Shown here piece by piece: positions 1-6,682 of a stretch of DNA of 14,483 bases. The stretch is from contig CACXJP010000038.1 of NCBI GenBank assembly GCA_902768065.1, positions 1 through 14,483 on the forward strand. The letters run 5' to 3'. Under the pieces are notes generated by a model. That model saw nothing but the letters and a program-made list of their open reading frames with translations. It ran no database searches and was not told where the DNA came from. This stretch comes from an uncultured Erysipelotrichaceae bacterium (lineage in GTDB: Bacteria; Bacillota_I; Bacilli_A; RF39; UBA660). Position numbers and translations under genes: made by a program. Within the stretch, counting starts at the first letter, position 1; each line of letters opens with the position of its first letter.

Positions 1-399
1 GAGAAAATTATAAAAGAAGAAGTTGATAAATTTAAATTTCATAGAAAAGAAATTAAATTCAACACATATTTTGATGGGAAGTCCAAATATTATGGTTCAA
101 TAGAAAACTGGGAAACAGTCCTAGATAATTTATTAAGTAATTTTATGAGATATGCAAAAGAAGAGATAAGGATAACATCAAAACAAAACAAATTAATTTT
201 ATATAATGATGGAAATCAAATTGACAATGACTTTTTAGAAGTAATATTTACTCCATTTAGAAAAGGTATAAAAGGTGAATTTGGTTTAGGATTATCTATT
301 GTAAAAAAGACACTAAATATCATGAATTATGATATTACTATAAAAAATGAAAAGAAAGGTGTATCATTTATAATTACGAGTAAAAAGAAAGTAAAATAA
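1..399 (+). CDS. Sensor histidine kinase, C-terminal ATPase domain (5'-truncated by window edge)
   Basis: The frame is open from base 1, so this is the last 132 residues of a longer protein. It shows the HATPase_c boxes in order: N box NLLSNFMRYA (residues 43-52), G1 box NDGNQI, F box IFTPFRKG, and G2 box GLGLSIVKK, ending soon after as kinases of this type do. The family autophosphorylates a histidine (in the part outside the window) and passes the phosphate to a response regulator, probably encoded upstream. The first in-frame ATG, at 145, lies inside the N box and is not a real start. The sensor part and signal cannot be judged. A terminator overlaps the end of the gene, so it closes its operon. 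Confidence 0.9.
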   Translation, partial: EKIIKEEVDKFKFHRKEIKFNTYFDGKSKYYGSIENWETVLDNLLSNFMRYAKEEIRITSKQNKLILYNDGNQIDNDFLEVIFTPFRKGIKGEFGLGLSIVKKTLNIMNYDITIKNEKKGVSFIITSKKKVK

Positions 400-418
400 T
401 GCTTTCTTTTCTTTTTTT
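383..418 (+). terminator. Rho-independent terminator after the histidine kinase
   Basis: Stem AAAAGAAAG (383-391) pairs with CTTTCTTTT (402-410) around a 10-base loop, followed by C and seven T. The stem is A/U-rich, so it may be only moderately strong. The left arm lies inside the last codons of the kinase gene. Confidence 0.7.
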
Positions 419-421
419 ATA

Positions 422-430
422 TGATATAAT
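422..430 (+). promoter_or_regulatory. Extended -10 promoter for the 457 gene
   Basis: TGATATAAT at 422-430 is an exact extended -10 element (TGnTATAAT). The -35 position (about 402-407, CTTTCT) is poor, which an extended -10 can compensate. The ATG at 457 lies 26 bases downstream with AGAAGG as ribosome binding site. Confidence 0.6.
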
Positions 431-456
431 ATAAATCACGTGAAAGAAGGGATGAC

Positions 457-1335
457 ATGAGAATACGTTATTGGAATTCAATTGAAAGAAAAAAGATTGA
501 TGTATTAAGACATTTTAATCCAGAAAAAGCCCTACAATTATATGAGCTTTATCTTGAAAGATATCCTAAAGATTATGAAACCAAAATATTTTATGCAACA
601 ACTTTAATGATTATAAGAGAGTTTGATCTAGCGCATGAAATACTTCAAGAAGTAAAGTTTGACTATTTATCAAATAAAAAAATATCAAAAGATAGTGATA
701 CAAGACAAATACTAGATAAATGGATGTTTGTAGCAGAAGCAAAATATTTGTACTATAGATACAAATATAAAGAATTATATGAACATCTTAAAAATACTCC
801 AGAAGAATTAAAAAGTGAACTAGATATTCCGAGATTTTGTTGTCAATTAAAACTAGGGTATTTGACAAAAGAAGACATTTCATCTTTAAAGTCATATACA
901 AAAAAGCAAATTTGTTCATACAGTGAAGAAGAATTTCAAAAACATTTAAGTAAACATTTATATGAGAATAATATAGGTATTCCCGAAGAAGAAAGATGTG
1001 ATAGAATTTTTGCTGAAAACTTCCCAATAGATAAAGTGTTAGAGGAAGTAAAAAATACATTAGATATTGAAAATTCACTATGTGGTGGAGGATATAATGA
1101 TATTTATATATTTAGGTATGATTCTTGTGGTAAAGATAAAGGTATAACTCAAAACTTTTTTAGAGTAGTATGTCTTCATAATTCATATAAAATAATAGCT
1201 ATGGCTCCAGCAGCTGGTTATGATAATGTAAGATATGTAGACCTAAATTATTTAAAAGAAGATGAAAAAGTAGAAAGAGAATCTCAAATAGATAGATTTT
1301 ATAAAAGATATTCAAAAACTAAGTTTACAAAGTAG
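457..1335 (+). CDS. Hypothetical protein with TPR-like N-terminus
   Basis: A 292-residue protein I do not recognise. Residues about 20-66 read like a tetratricopeptide unit (NPEKALQLYELYLERYPKD, then FYATTLMIIREFDLAHEILQEV), a helical protein-interaction repeat. Residues 80-180 are charged and probably helical. The C-terminal ~100 residues include a Gly/Tyr-rich stretch (CGGGYNDIYIFRYDSCGK) and a segment FFRVVCLHNSYKIIAMAP that could be beta-strand. There is no signal peptide or membrane helix, so it is probably cytoplasmic. AGAAGG six bases before ATG 457 supports the start. It has its own promoter and terminator, so it is a one-gene unit. Its function is unknown. Confidence 0.8.
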   Translation: MRIRYWNSIERKKIDVLRHFNPEKALQLYELYLERYPKDYETKIFYATTLMIIREFDLAHEILQEVKFDYLSNKKISKDSDTRQILDKWMFVAEAKYLYYRYKYKELYEHLKNTPEELKSELDIPRFCCQLKLGYLTKEDISSLKSYTKKQICSYSEEEFQKHLSKHLYENNIGIPEEERCDRIFAENFPIDKVLEEVKNTLDIENSLCGGGYNDIYIFRYDSCGKDKGITQNFFRVVCLHNSYKIIAMAPAAGYDNVRYVDLNYLKEDEKVERESQIDRFYKRYSKTKFTK

Positions 1336-1355
1336 GTGTAAAAGCCTGCTTTTTT
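1331..1355 (+). terminator. Rho-independent terminator after the TPR-like gene
   Basis: AGTAGG (1331-1336) pairs with CCTGCT (1345-1350) with one G·T pair, followed by a run of six T (1350-1355). The stop codon TAG lies inside the left arm. Confidence 0.7.
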
Positions 1356-1357
1356 CG

Positions 1358-1384
1358 TTGTATTTTGCACCTGGGGGGTATAAT
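1358..1384 (+). promoter_or_regulatory. Candidate promoter with G6 tract before the TasA/SipW-type gene
   Basis: TATAAT at 1379-1384 is a consensus -10. The only -35-like partner at a usable distance is TTGTAT (1358-1363), 15 bases away. A second TTG element, TTGCAC (1365-1370), is only 8 bases away. Six consecutive G (1373-1378) fill the spacer right up to the -10 box. A homopolymer here could change the spacer length by slippage; two more G would give the optimal 17. The exact promoter is an inference. Confidence 0.45.
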
Positions 1385-1415
1385 AAAATTATAAAGTAGA
1401 AAAGGAGAGAGTATA

Positions 1416-2417
1416 ATGCAAAATTCACAAAATAAAAAAGCATTACAAATAGGATTATTTGTACTAGTTGCCATAGTTGTTCTTGGCGTCGGTTATGCGG
1501 CAATAAGTGCGGTAAATCTAATTATTAATGGTAACGCAACAGTAAGTGTAAATCAAAATAACTTCAAGGTACATTTCACTGGGGCACAAGCAATAAGTGG
1601 TTCCACTGGAGCAAGTGGAACATCAACAATTGATTCGCAAGATGATACCAAAGCAACATTTGATGTAACAGGGCTTACAAAAGTAGGAGATTATGCCGAA
1701 GCAGTATACACAGTAAGAAATGATTCTAATGGAATAGGTGCAGAAATTACATTAAATTTGACAAGTTCAAATACAGAATATTTCAAGGTAACTGAGACAA
1801 TATTAGATAATAAGTTACAAGCTGGAGAAGAAACAACAGCAAAGGTAAGAGTGGAAATGATAAAAACACCAATAACAGATTCAGTTTCAACAACAATAAC
1901 AGCAACTCTAACAGCAAGTCCACTTGAAAATGAGACTGCAACAGGAACAGACACTACAACAGTAGTAGTACCAAAATCATATGTATATACAATAGATGGA
2001 GTAGATAAAATTTTTATAAATACAGATATATCAGCCTGGACAAGAGTATATAGTAATTTTCCAGCAGCAAAGACAGAATTTGGACATCCAGGAGCAATTG
2101 CGAATATAGTTGATAATGGAAAAGTAACAGAGTCATATGTAGCTTTTGAAAGAAATAATAAAGTATATTATTTAAAGGGAAGAATAAACGAATCAGGATT
2201 AGCAGAAAAACCAGTATATGAGCATAATGTATCAGTGTTAAAAGAAGCATTCCCAGATTGGGAGACAACATGTACTGATAATACCAGAAGCTTCCATTGT
2301 TCTGTTGATGGCTTCTATACCGATGCAAGTGCGTATGGCGACGGTGTCTATGCGGGCGGTTCTGACTGGACCTGCGGCGTGGACAACAGTGGTCGGGCTT
2401 ATTGCAACAGTTGGTAG
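1416..2417 (+). CDS. Secreted TasA/SipW-type surface protein with a hypervariable-looking C-terminus
   Basis: A 333-residue exported protein. Residues 1-30 are a signal/anchor (KK followed by a hydrophobic stretch ending GVGYAAI); the following NLIINGNATVSVNQNNFKVHF is the pattern seen after cleavage in TasA/camelysin-like SipW substrates. Residues ~60-185 look like a beta-sandwich (FDVTGLTKVGDYAEAVYTV, then VRNDSNGIGAEITLNL). After a Thr-rich linker, residues 189-285 form a second domain (YVYTIDGVDKIF to VSVLKEAFPDW). Residues 292-333 are a Tyr/Ser/Gly/Asp-rich tail with Cys295, Cys320 and Cys330, encoded by GC-rich codons unlike the rest. No LPXTG sorting motif is present. AAGGAGAG before ATG 1416 supports the start. 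The tail resembles a DGR variable region. A role in adhesion or surface display is inferred; the exact family is uncertain. Confidence 0.75.
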   Translation: MQNSQNKKALQIGLFVLVAIVVLGVGYAAISAVNLIINGNATVSVNQNNFKVHFTGAQAISGSTGASGTSTIDSQDDTKATFDVTGLTKVGDYAEAVYTVRNDSNGIGAEITLNLTSSNTEYFKVTETILDNKLQAGEETTAKVRVEMIKTPITDSVSTTITATLTASPLENETATGTDTTTVVVPKSYVYTIDGVDKIFINTDISAWTRVYSNFPAAKTEFGHPGAIANIVDNGKVTESYVAFERNNKVYYLKGRINESGLAEKPVYEHNVSVLKEAFPDWETTCTDNTRSFHCSVDGFYTDASAYGDGVYAGGSDWTCGVDNSGRAYCNSW

Positions 2418-2437
2418 TCTTCGTGCCGCCAACATCT
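2289..2437 (+). other. Candidate DGR variable region and adjacent GC-rich end
   Basis: Codons 292-333 of the surface protein gene end in C or T in 35 of 42 cases and in A only once, while the rest of the gene favours A/T endings such as ACA, GTA and GGA. Bases 2341-2400 are 63% GC in a window that looks under 30% GC. The residues (Tyr, Ser, Gly, Asp, Asn, Phe, His, Val, Thr) are those reachable from AAC/AAT codons when the two A bases are changed, the signature of A-directed DGR mutagenesis. The block ends at the stop codon with a GC-rich flank (tcgtgccgcc, 2421-2430) that could act as the homing end. No template repeat or reverse transcriptase is visible here. Boundaries are approximate. Confidence 0.5.
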
Positions 2438-2452
2438 AGTAATCTAGAATCT

Positions 2453-2474
2453 ACAATTTGTTAAAACAAATTGT
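2453..2474 (+). repeat. Perfect inverted repeat downstream of the candidate variable region
   Basis: ACAATTTGTT (2453-2462) and AACAAATTGT (2465-2474) are exact reverse complements separated by AA. As a hairpin this gives nine pairs with a four-base loop. There is no T-run, so it is not a terminator; a proper terminator follows at 2535. Known DGR targets often carry a DNA hairpin/cruciform just past the variable region. Its position supports that reading but does not prove it. Confidence 0.7.
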
Positions 2475-2534
2475 GCCGAAAGAAGCGTATGCAGATTGTA
2501 GGACACAGTTAATCCGACAGTAATGATATGCCTG

Positions 2535-2557
2535 GAGATGATTATTCATCTCTTTTT
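2535..2557 (+). terminator. Rho-independent terminator of the TasA/SipW-type gene
   Basis: GAGATGA (2535-2541), loop TTAT, TCATCTC (2546-2552), then five T (2553-2557). The same seven-base stem recurs after the truncated paralogue at 12670. Confidence 0.85.
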
Positions 2558-2559
2558 AG

Positions 2560-2588
2560 TTGAATATTTTTATTTTATTTAATATAAT
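2560..2588 (+). promoter_or_regulatory. Promoter for the yitT-like/HD hydrolase unit
   Basis: TTGAAT (2560-2565) and TATAAT (2583-2588) are separated by exactly 17 bases. Transcription would start near 2595, which favours the ATG at 2609 over the one at 2600 for the downstream gene. Confidence 0.75.
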
Positions 2589-2608
2589 TAGACTAGAGGA
2601 TGATATAT

Positions 2609-3493
2609 ATGAGTAAAATAAAAAATAATTCATTAAAAAAGATAATTACTTTTGTGATGTTAATAGTTGGTAGCTTAGTTGCAGCTGCTGCACTTGAGTG
2701 TTTCTTAATACCTAATACAATACTTGATGGAGGTATTACAGGTATTTCTATTATTTTATTTAAAATATTTAAAATACCATTGTGGCTATTAGTAGTTGTT
2801 TTAAATATACCATTTATATTTATTGGCTACAAAAATCTTGGTATTAACTTCTTATATAGAACGATAATATCGATGGTGTCATTTGCATTATTTTTATCGT
2901 TCTTTGAACTTATACAACCATTTACAGAAGAAATTTTACTCGCCACAATCTTTGGAGGAGCACTTCTTGGATTAGGAGTAGGTATAGTAATTCACTTTGG
3001 TGGATGTGTAGATGGAACTGAAAGTGTTGCGATTGTCATAAGTAAAAAAACATCCCTTAGTGTAGGACAAGTAGTTTTATTCTTTAATTTAATAATCTTC
3101 GGAATAGCAGGATTTATCTTTGGATTTGATAGAGCAATGTATTCACTTTTAACATATGTAATTACATTTAAAGTAATAGACTTTGTATCAGAAGGACTAG
3201 AACAAGCTAAAGCTGCAATGATTATTACATCAAAAGGAACTGATTTATCTAAAGAAATATATAAGAAATTAGGTAGAACAACAACAACTATTAGAGGTAA
3301 AGGACTTATTAGTGGAGAAAAAGAAGTATTATATTGTGTCTTAACAAGAATTGAAATATTTGAACTTAGACATTTAGTAGAAGAAATGGACGAAAGTGCT
3401 TTTGTAACAATTTTAGATGTTTCTGATATAATTGGAAATCACATTAAATCAAATAATAAAATAAAAACTGTTAATAAATTATTAAAGAGGTGA
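2609..3493 (+). CDS. YitT family membrane protein (YitT membrane domain plus DUF2179)
   Basis: A 294-residue protein with five or so hydrophobic segments between residues 11 and 190 and a soluble C-terminal domain. The hallmark of the family, PNTILDGGITGISIIL, is at residues 35-50, and a second Gly-rich motif HFGGCVDGTESVAIV is at 129-143. Residues 203-275 (AMIITSKG, GRTTTTIRGKG, EVLYCVLTRIEI, AFVTILDVSDIIG) match the DUF2179 fold. The family is widespread in Firmicutes; its molecular function is not firmly established. GAGGATGAT precedes ATG 2609 at a normal distance, whereas ATG 2600 overlaps that site. It is followed four bases later by the HD hydrolase, so the two are co-transcribed. Confidence 0.9.
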   Translation: MSKIKNNSLKKIITFVMLIVGSLVAAAALECFLIPNTILDGGITGISIILFKIFKIPLWLLVVVLNIPFIFIGYKNLGINFLYRTIISMVSFALFLSFFELIQPFTEEILLATIFGGALLGLGVGIVIHFGGCVDGTESVAIVISKKTSLSVGQVVLFFNLIIFGIAGFIFGFDRAMYSLLTYVITFKVIDFVSEGLEQAKAAMIITSKGTDLSKEIYKKLGRTTTTIRGKGLISGEKEVLYCVLTRIEIFELRHLVEEMDESAFVTILDVSDIIGNHIKSNNKIKTVNKLLKR

Positions 3494-3497
3494 TATA

Positions 3498-3932
3498 GTG
3501 ATATATACAGAAATGACTAAGAAGGCAATTAAATTAATGTTTGAAAAACATAAAGACCAAGTTGATAAATCAGGTATGCCATATGTTTTTCATCCATTCC
3601 ATCTTGCAGAACAAATGGATGATGAAGAAACCACAATAACAGCCTTACTACATGATATAGTAGAAGATACCGATACTACATTTGATGATTTAAGAAAGTT
3701 AGGTTTTTCAGATAATGTAATTAATGCTTTAAAGTTAATGACACATGATAAAAATATAGATTACTTTGAATATGTAAAGAATATTAGTAAGAATCCAATT
3801 GCAAGAAAAGTAAAGATAAAAGATCTAGAACATAATATGGATACATCTAGATTAGATGAAGTGACAGATAAAGATTTAGAAAGAGTAAAAAAATATAAAA
3901 AATGTTACAAATATTTATTAAATAATAATTGA
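3498..3932 (+). CDS. Small stand-alone HD hydrolase, SpoT/MESH1-like (probable small alarmone hydrolase)
   Basis: At 144 residues this is just an HD domain. It keeps the SpoT hydrolase signatures: HPFHLAEQM (residues 32-40), TALLHDIVEDTDTT with His52-Asp53 and Glu56-Asp57, and KIKDLEHNMDTSRL (residues 107-119), which matches the family's KLADRxHNMRT. No synthetase, TGS or ACT domain follows. Proteins of this type are metal-dependent (p)ppGpp or related nucleotide pyrophosphohydrolases; the substrate here is inferred. The start is GTG at 3498, preceded by AGAGGTGAT, whose end overlaps the TGA of the yitT-like gene. A terminator follows directly. Confidence 0.85.
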   Translation: MIYTEMTKKAIKLMFEKHKDQVDKSGMPYVFHPFHLAEQMDDEETTITALLHDIVEDTDTTFDDLRKLGFSDNVINALKLMTHDKNIDYFEYVKNISKNPIARKVKIKDLEHNMDTSRLDEVTDKDLERVKKYKKCYKYLLNNN

Positions 3933-3938
3933 AATTAG

Positions 3939-3967
3939 AAGAGTTTTAAAACTCTTTTTAATTTTTT
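3939..3967 (+). terminator. Rho-independent terminator of the yitT-like/HD unit
   Basis: AAGAGTTTTAAAACTCTT (3939-3956) is a perfect palindrome followed by TTT, A, A and six T. It separates this unit from the NAD operon promoter. Confidence 0.8.
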
Positions 3968-3978
3968 GTTAAAAACGC

Positions 3979-4007
3979 TTGACAAATTCATGCGTTATTA
4001 ATATAAT
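3979..4007 (+). promoter_or_regulatory. Consensus promoter of the NAD(P) operon
   Basis: TTGACA (3979-3984), a 17-base spacer and TATAAT (4002-4007) form a perfect consensus promoter. It drives the gene at 4052 and, judging from the tight spacing, the genes to 12370. Confidence 0.9.
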
Positions 4008-4016
4008 GTTAATAAC
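3994..4016 (+). promoter_or_regulatory. Operator-like inverted repeat over the -10 box of the NAD operon (candidate NrtR site)
   Basis: GTTATTAA (3994-4001) and TTAATAAC (4009-4016) are exact reverse complements around TATAATG, which contains the -10 box. A dimeric repressor bound here would block the promoter. The operon encodes an NrtR-like regulator, the natural candidate, since NrtR proteins bind ~20-bp palindromes before NAD genes. That link is inferred; AT-rich DNA gives some palindromes by chance, but eight perfect pairs centred on the -10 are notable. Confidence 0.55.
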
Positions 4017-4051
4017 AACCAATAATTATGCAAAGAAAGAAGGTATGACAT

Positions 4052-4462
4052 ATGAACATAAAATTTGGAAAAAAAGATATTATTGAAATGGTTGAAAAAT
4101 ACTATAAAGAAATATTGGATATTACCGGAAAAGTCTCGATAACATGTAGTAAGCAACTTGTTGGATATGGTATGGCAGAACATGATGATTGTGTAGTTAC
4201 TTTCAAATTGAAAGGTCAAATGTCTATCCTTGATAAAAAAAGAGATATTGAAATTGATGTTTCAGAGGATGAAGTTATGGCAGCAATTAAATGTTATCTA
4301 GAAAAAGAAGGATATAAATCCACAGGATATAGAATGCTTAGAGGAATGAATCCAAAAGTAACTGGATACTTAACAAATGAAAGAACAGAATATAGACCAT
4401 ACTTCAATGGAATTGAAGTTGGTGTTACAAATGAAAAATTTAAAGAATTAATAAATAAATAA
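4052..4462 (+). CDS. Hypothetical protein, first gene of the NAD operon
   Basis: A 136-residue protein I do not recognise. It looks soluble: helix at residues 6-24 (KKDIIEMVEKYYKEIL), strands at 27-56 (GKVSITCSKQ, DDCVVTFKLKG), an acidic helix at 71-87 (SEDEVMAAIKCYLEKEG), and a C-terminal stretch with conserved-looking aromatic and Gly residues (STGYRMLRGMNPKVTGYL, YRPYFNGIEVGV). There is no signal peptide or membrane segment. AGAAGG eight bases before ATG 4052 supports the start. It is the first gene after the promoter/operator and lies 12 bases before pncA, so a job in nicotinamide metabolism or its control is possible, but nothing in the sequence shows one. Confidence 0.8.
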   Translation: MNIKFGKKDIIEMVEKYYKEILDITGKVSITCSKQLVGYGMAEHDDCVVTFKLKGQMSILDKKRDIEIDVSEDEVMAAIKCYLEKEGYKSTGYRMLRGMNPKVTGYLTNERTEYRPYFNGIEVGVTNEKFKELINK

Positions 4463-4474
4463 GGAGAGATTAAA

Positions 4475-5098
4475 ATGAAAAATATTAATAGTAATGTAAA
4501 AGATTTAAAAGTATATAATGGATGTTTAATTGTAGTAGATATGATTAATGGATTTGTAAGAGAAGGAATGCTTCATGATGAGACTATTGGAAATAAAGTT
4601 GAAAGACAAATAGAATTAATTAAAGAAGCTAAAAATGCAGGCAAACTTATAATGTTTATAAAAGATACACATGATAAAGATGCCGCAGAATTTGATAGAT
4701 TTGGTAATCTTCCACATTGTGTAAGAGGAACAAGTGAAGCAGAATTAATTGATGAATTAAAACCATTTGAATGGGACATTGATACAGTAAGTATTGAAAA
4801 GAATTCAACAAGTTTTATAGAAGCTCCTGACTTTAGAAAATGGATTGAAACACTTCAAGATGTTAATGAATTCGATATAGTTGGATGCTGTAGTGATATT
4901 TGTGTATTTGAAGGAACTATAGGATTAGCAAATTACCTAGATCAATGGAATAGACATCATACAATTAGAATTCATGAAGATGCAATCGCAACATATGATG
5001 AAGAAAACAGAAAAAATTATGTTGAAGCTGCAAAACTATTAGGAGAACAACATGGTATTCAATATGTAAAAAAATATAAAATAGGAAAGGAAAAATAA
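4475..5098 (+). CDS. pncA: Nicotinamidase (isochorismatase-fold amidohydrolase)
   Basis: Converts nicotinamide to nicotinate and ammonia, the entry step of the salvage route. The 207-residue protein has the isochorismatase fold with the catalytic triad visible: Asp22 in IVVDMINGFV, Lys109 in SIEKNSTSF, and the nucleophile Cys143 in VGCCSDICV. Metal-ligand candidates are Asp64 and His66 (DTHDKD), Glu72 and His81. The segment LPHCVRGTSEAELI is typical of nicotinamidases rather than other family members. AAGGAGAG seven bases before ATG 4475 is a strong ribosome binding site. pncB follows three bases after the stop, which makes the substrate assignment firm. Confidence 0.92.
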   Translation: MKNINSNVKDLKVYNGCLIVVDMINGFVREGMLHDETIGNKVERQIELIKEAKNAGKLIMFIKDTHDKDAAEFDRFGNLPHCVRGTSEAELIDELKPFEWDIDTVSIEKNSTSFIEAPDFRKWIETLQDVNEFDIVGCCSDICVFEGTIGLANYLDQWNRHHTIRIHEDAIATYDEENRKNYVEAAKLLGEQHGIQYVKKYKIGKEK

Positions 5099-5101
5099 TA
5101 T

Positions 5102-6682
5102 ATGAAAAATATAGAAGGAAAATTTGAAGTAAAAATACCAAATATGGATCCAATGATGGATAAGAAAATAAAGGAAGCAATTGCTAAAGCAATCAAGGAA
5201 AATATTTCTCCTGATGCAACAGTAGAATATGATTCTCATAATATGACTATGATGACTGACTTTTATGAAATGACAATGGGTCAAGTAAATCATATGAATG
5301 GAGAAGAAAATGTTATTGAATTCTTTGATGAGTTTTTTAGAAAAGAACCATTAAATGCAGGATATGGAATAGCTGCTGGTCTTGATCAAATAATAGACTA
5401 TATTGAACATTTACATTTTACAGATGAAGATATTGAATATTTAAGAAGCTTAGGAAAGTTTAGCGAAGAATACTTAGATTATTTAAGACACTTTGAATTT
5501 ACTGGAGATTTATATGCTATAACTGATGGAACTGCTGTATTTAGAAATGAACCAATTTTAACAGTAGTTGCTCCAGCAATTGAATGTAAAATAATGGAAA
5601 CAGCATTACTAGCAATAACAAATGGACATGTTGCATATGCAACAAGTGCTAGAAAAATAGTAAACTCTGCAGATGGAGTACCAGTAATGGAGTTTGGTGC
5701 AAGACGTGCATATGGTCCACAAGCAGCAATTGATGCAAGTAAAACAGCTGTAATGGTAGGATGTGCTGGAACATCTAATGTAAAAGCAGCAAAAGATTAT
5801 GGCCTAACTCCAATGGGGACAATGGCACACTCTGCTGTAATGGAAGCAAATGATGAACATGAAGCATTTGAAAAATATGCCAAAGCATTTCCAAATAAAC
5901 CATTATTCTTAGCAGATACTTATGATACCATAAAAAGCGGAACACCAAATGCTGTAAAAGTATGTAAGGAATTAGGAATAGAATTAGGTGGGATTAGAAT
6001 AGATTCAGGAGATTTAGCTTATCTATCAAAAGAAGCAAAAAAGATAATGGAAAAAGATTTTCCTAATGCAAAAATTTGTCTATCTAATGGATTAACTGCA
6101 GAAACTATAGAATCACTTAGAAGACAAGGTGCAGTCATGGACTCACTAGGTGTTGGAGATAATATTTCTTCACCTGATAAAAGAGTAGGTGCAGTATATA
6201 AAAATAGTGCTGTTATTAAAGATGGTAAAATAGATCCAAGAATTAAAGTAAGTGGAGATACAATTAAAACAACTAATCCAGGATTTAAGAAAATATATAG
6301 ATTCTATGACAATGAAACAGGTTATGCACTAGGTGATGTTTTAGCCCTTGCAGATGAAAAAATTCCAACAGATGAATTTACTTTAGTACATGAACAAGAA
6401 CCATGGAAGAGAAAAACTATTAGAAACTATACTGTAAAAGAAGTACAGACTCAAATATATAAAGATGGTAAATTAATTTATCAACAACCAACAATAGAAG
6501 AAATAATCAAACATTGTGAAGAAGAAATGGCATCTCTTTATCCAGAAGTTAAACGTAACGAAAAACCTCATGAATACTATGTTGACTTAACAGACAAATT
6601 AAGAGCATTAAAACAAGAATTAATAAAAGAACATACAGAAGAATTAGATAAACCTGCAGTATTAAAGAAGGAATATAAATGA
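5102..6682 (+). CDS. pncB: Nicotinate phosphoribosyltransferase
   Basis: Joins nicotinate to PRPP (with ATP hydrolysis) to give nicotinate mononucleotide. The 526-residue protein has TDFYEMTMGQ (residues 52-61), the family's N-terminal motif, EFGARRAYGP (197-206), MGTMAHS with catalytic His243, GIRIDSGDL (297-305) and the phosphate-binding region SNGLTAETI. The N-terminal motif is preceded by about 50 residues (MKNIEGKFEVKIP then helical KKIKEAIAKAIKENI), longer than the usual few residues; no internal start has a better ribosome binding site. The C-terminus has the usual extra domain of the long bacterial form. It overlaps the next gene by ATGA, a sign of translational coupling. Confidence 0.95.
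   Translation: MKNIEGKFEVKIPNMDPMMDKKIKEAIAKAIKENISPDATVEYDSHNMTMMTDFYEMTMGQVNHMNGEENVIEFFDEFFRKEPLNAGYGIAAGLDQIIDYIEHLHFTDEDIEYLRSLGKFSEEYLDYLRHFEFTGDLYAITDGTAVFRNEPILTVVAPAIECKIMETALLAITNGHVAYATSARKIVNSADGVPVMEFGARRAYGPQAAIDASKTAVMVGCAGTSNVKAAKDYGLTPMGTMAHSAVMEANDEHEAFEKYAKAFPNKPLFLADTYDTIKSGTPNAVKVCKELGIELGGIRIDSGDLAYLSKEAKKIMEKDFPNAKICLSNGLTAETIESLRRQGAVMDSLGVGDNISSPDKRVGAVYKNSAVIKDGKIDPRIKVSGDTIKTTNPGFKKIYRFYDNETGYALGDVLALADEKIPTDEFTLVHEQEPWKRKTIRNYTVKEVQTQIYKDGKLIYQQPTIEEIIKHCEEEMASLYPEVKRNEKPHEYYVDLTDKLRALKQELIKEHTEELDKPAVLKKEYK

Noticed and set aside
2600..2608. Upstream ATG at 2600 as start of the YitT family gene
   Set aside because: It overlaps the ribosome binding site of ATG 2609 and lies only a few bases after the predicted transcription start.
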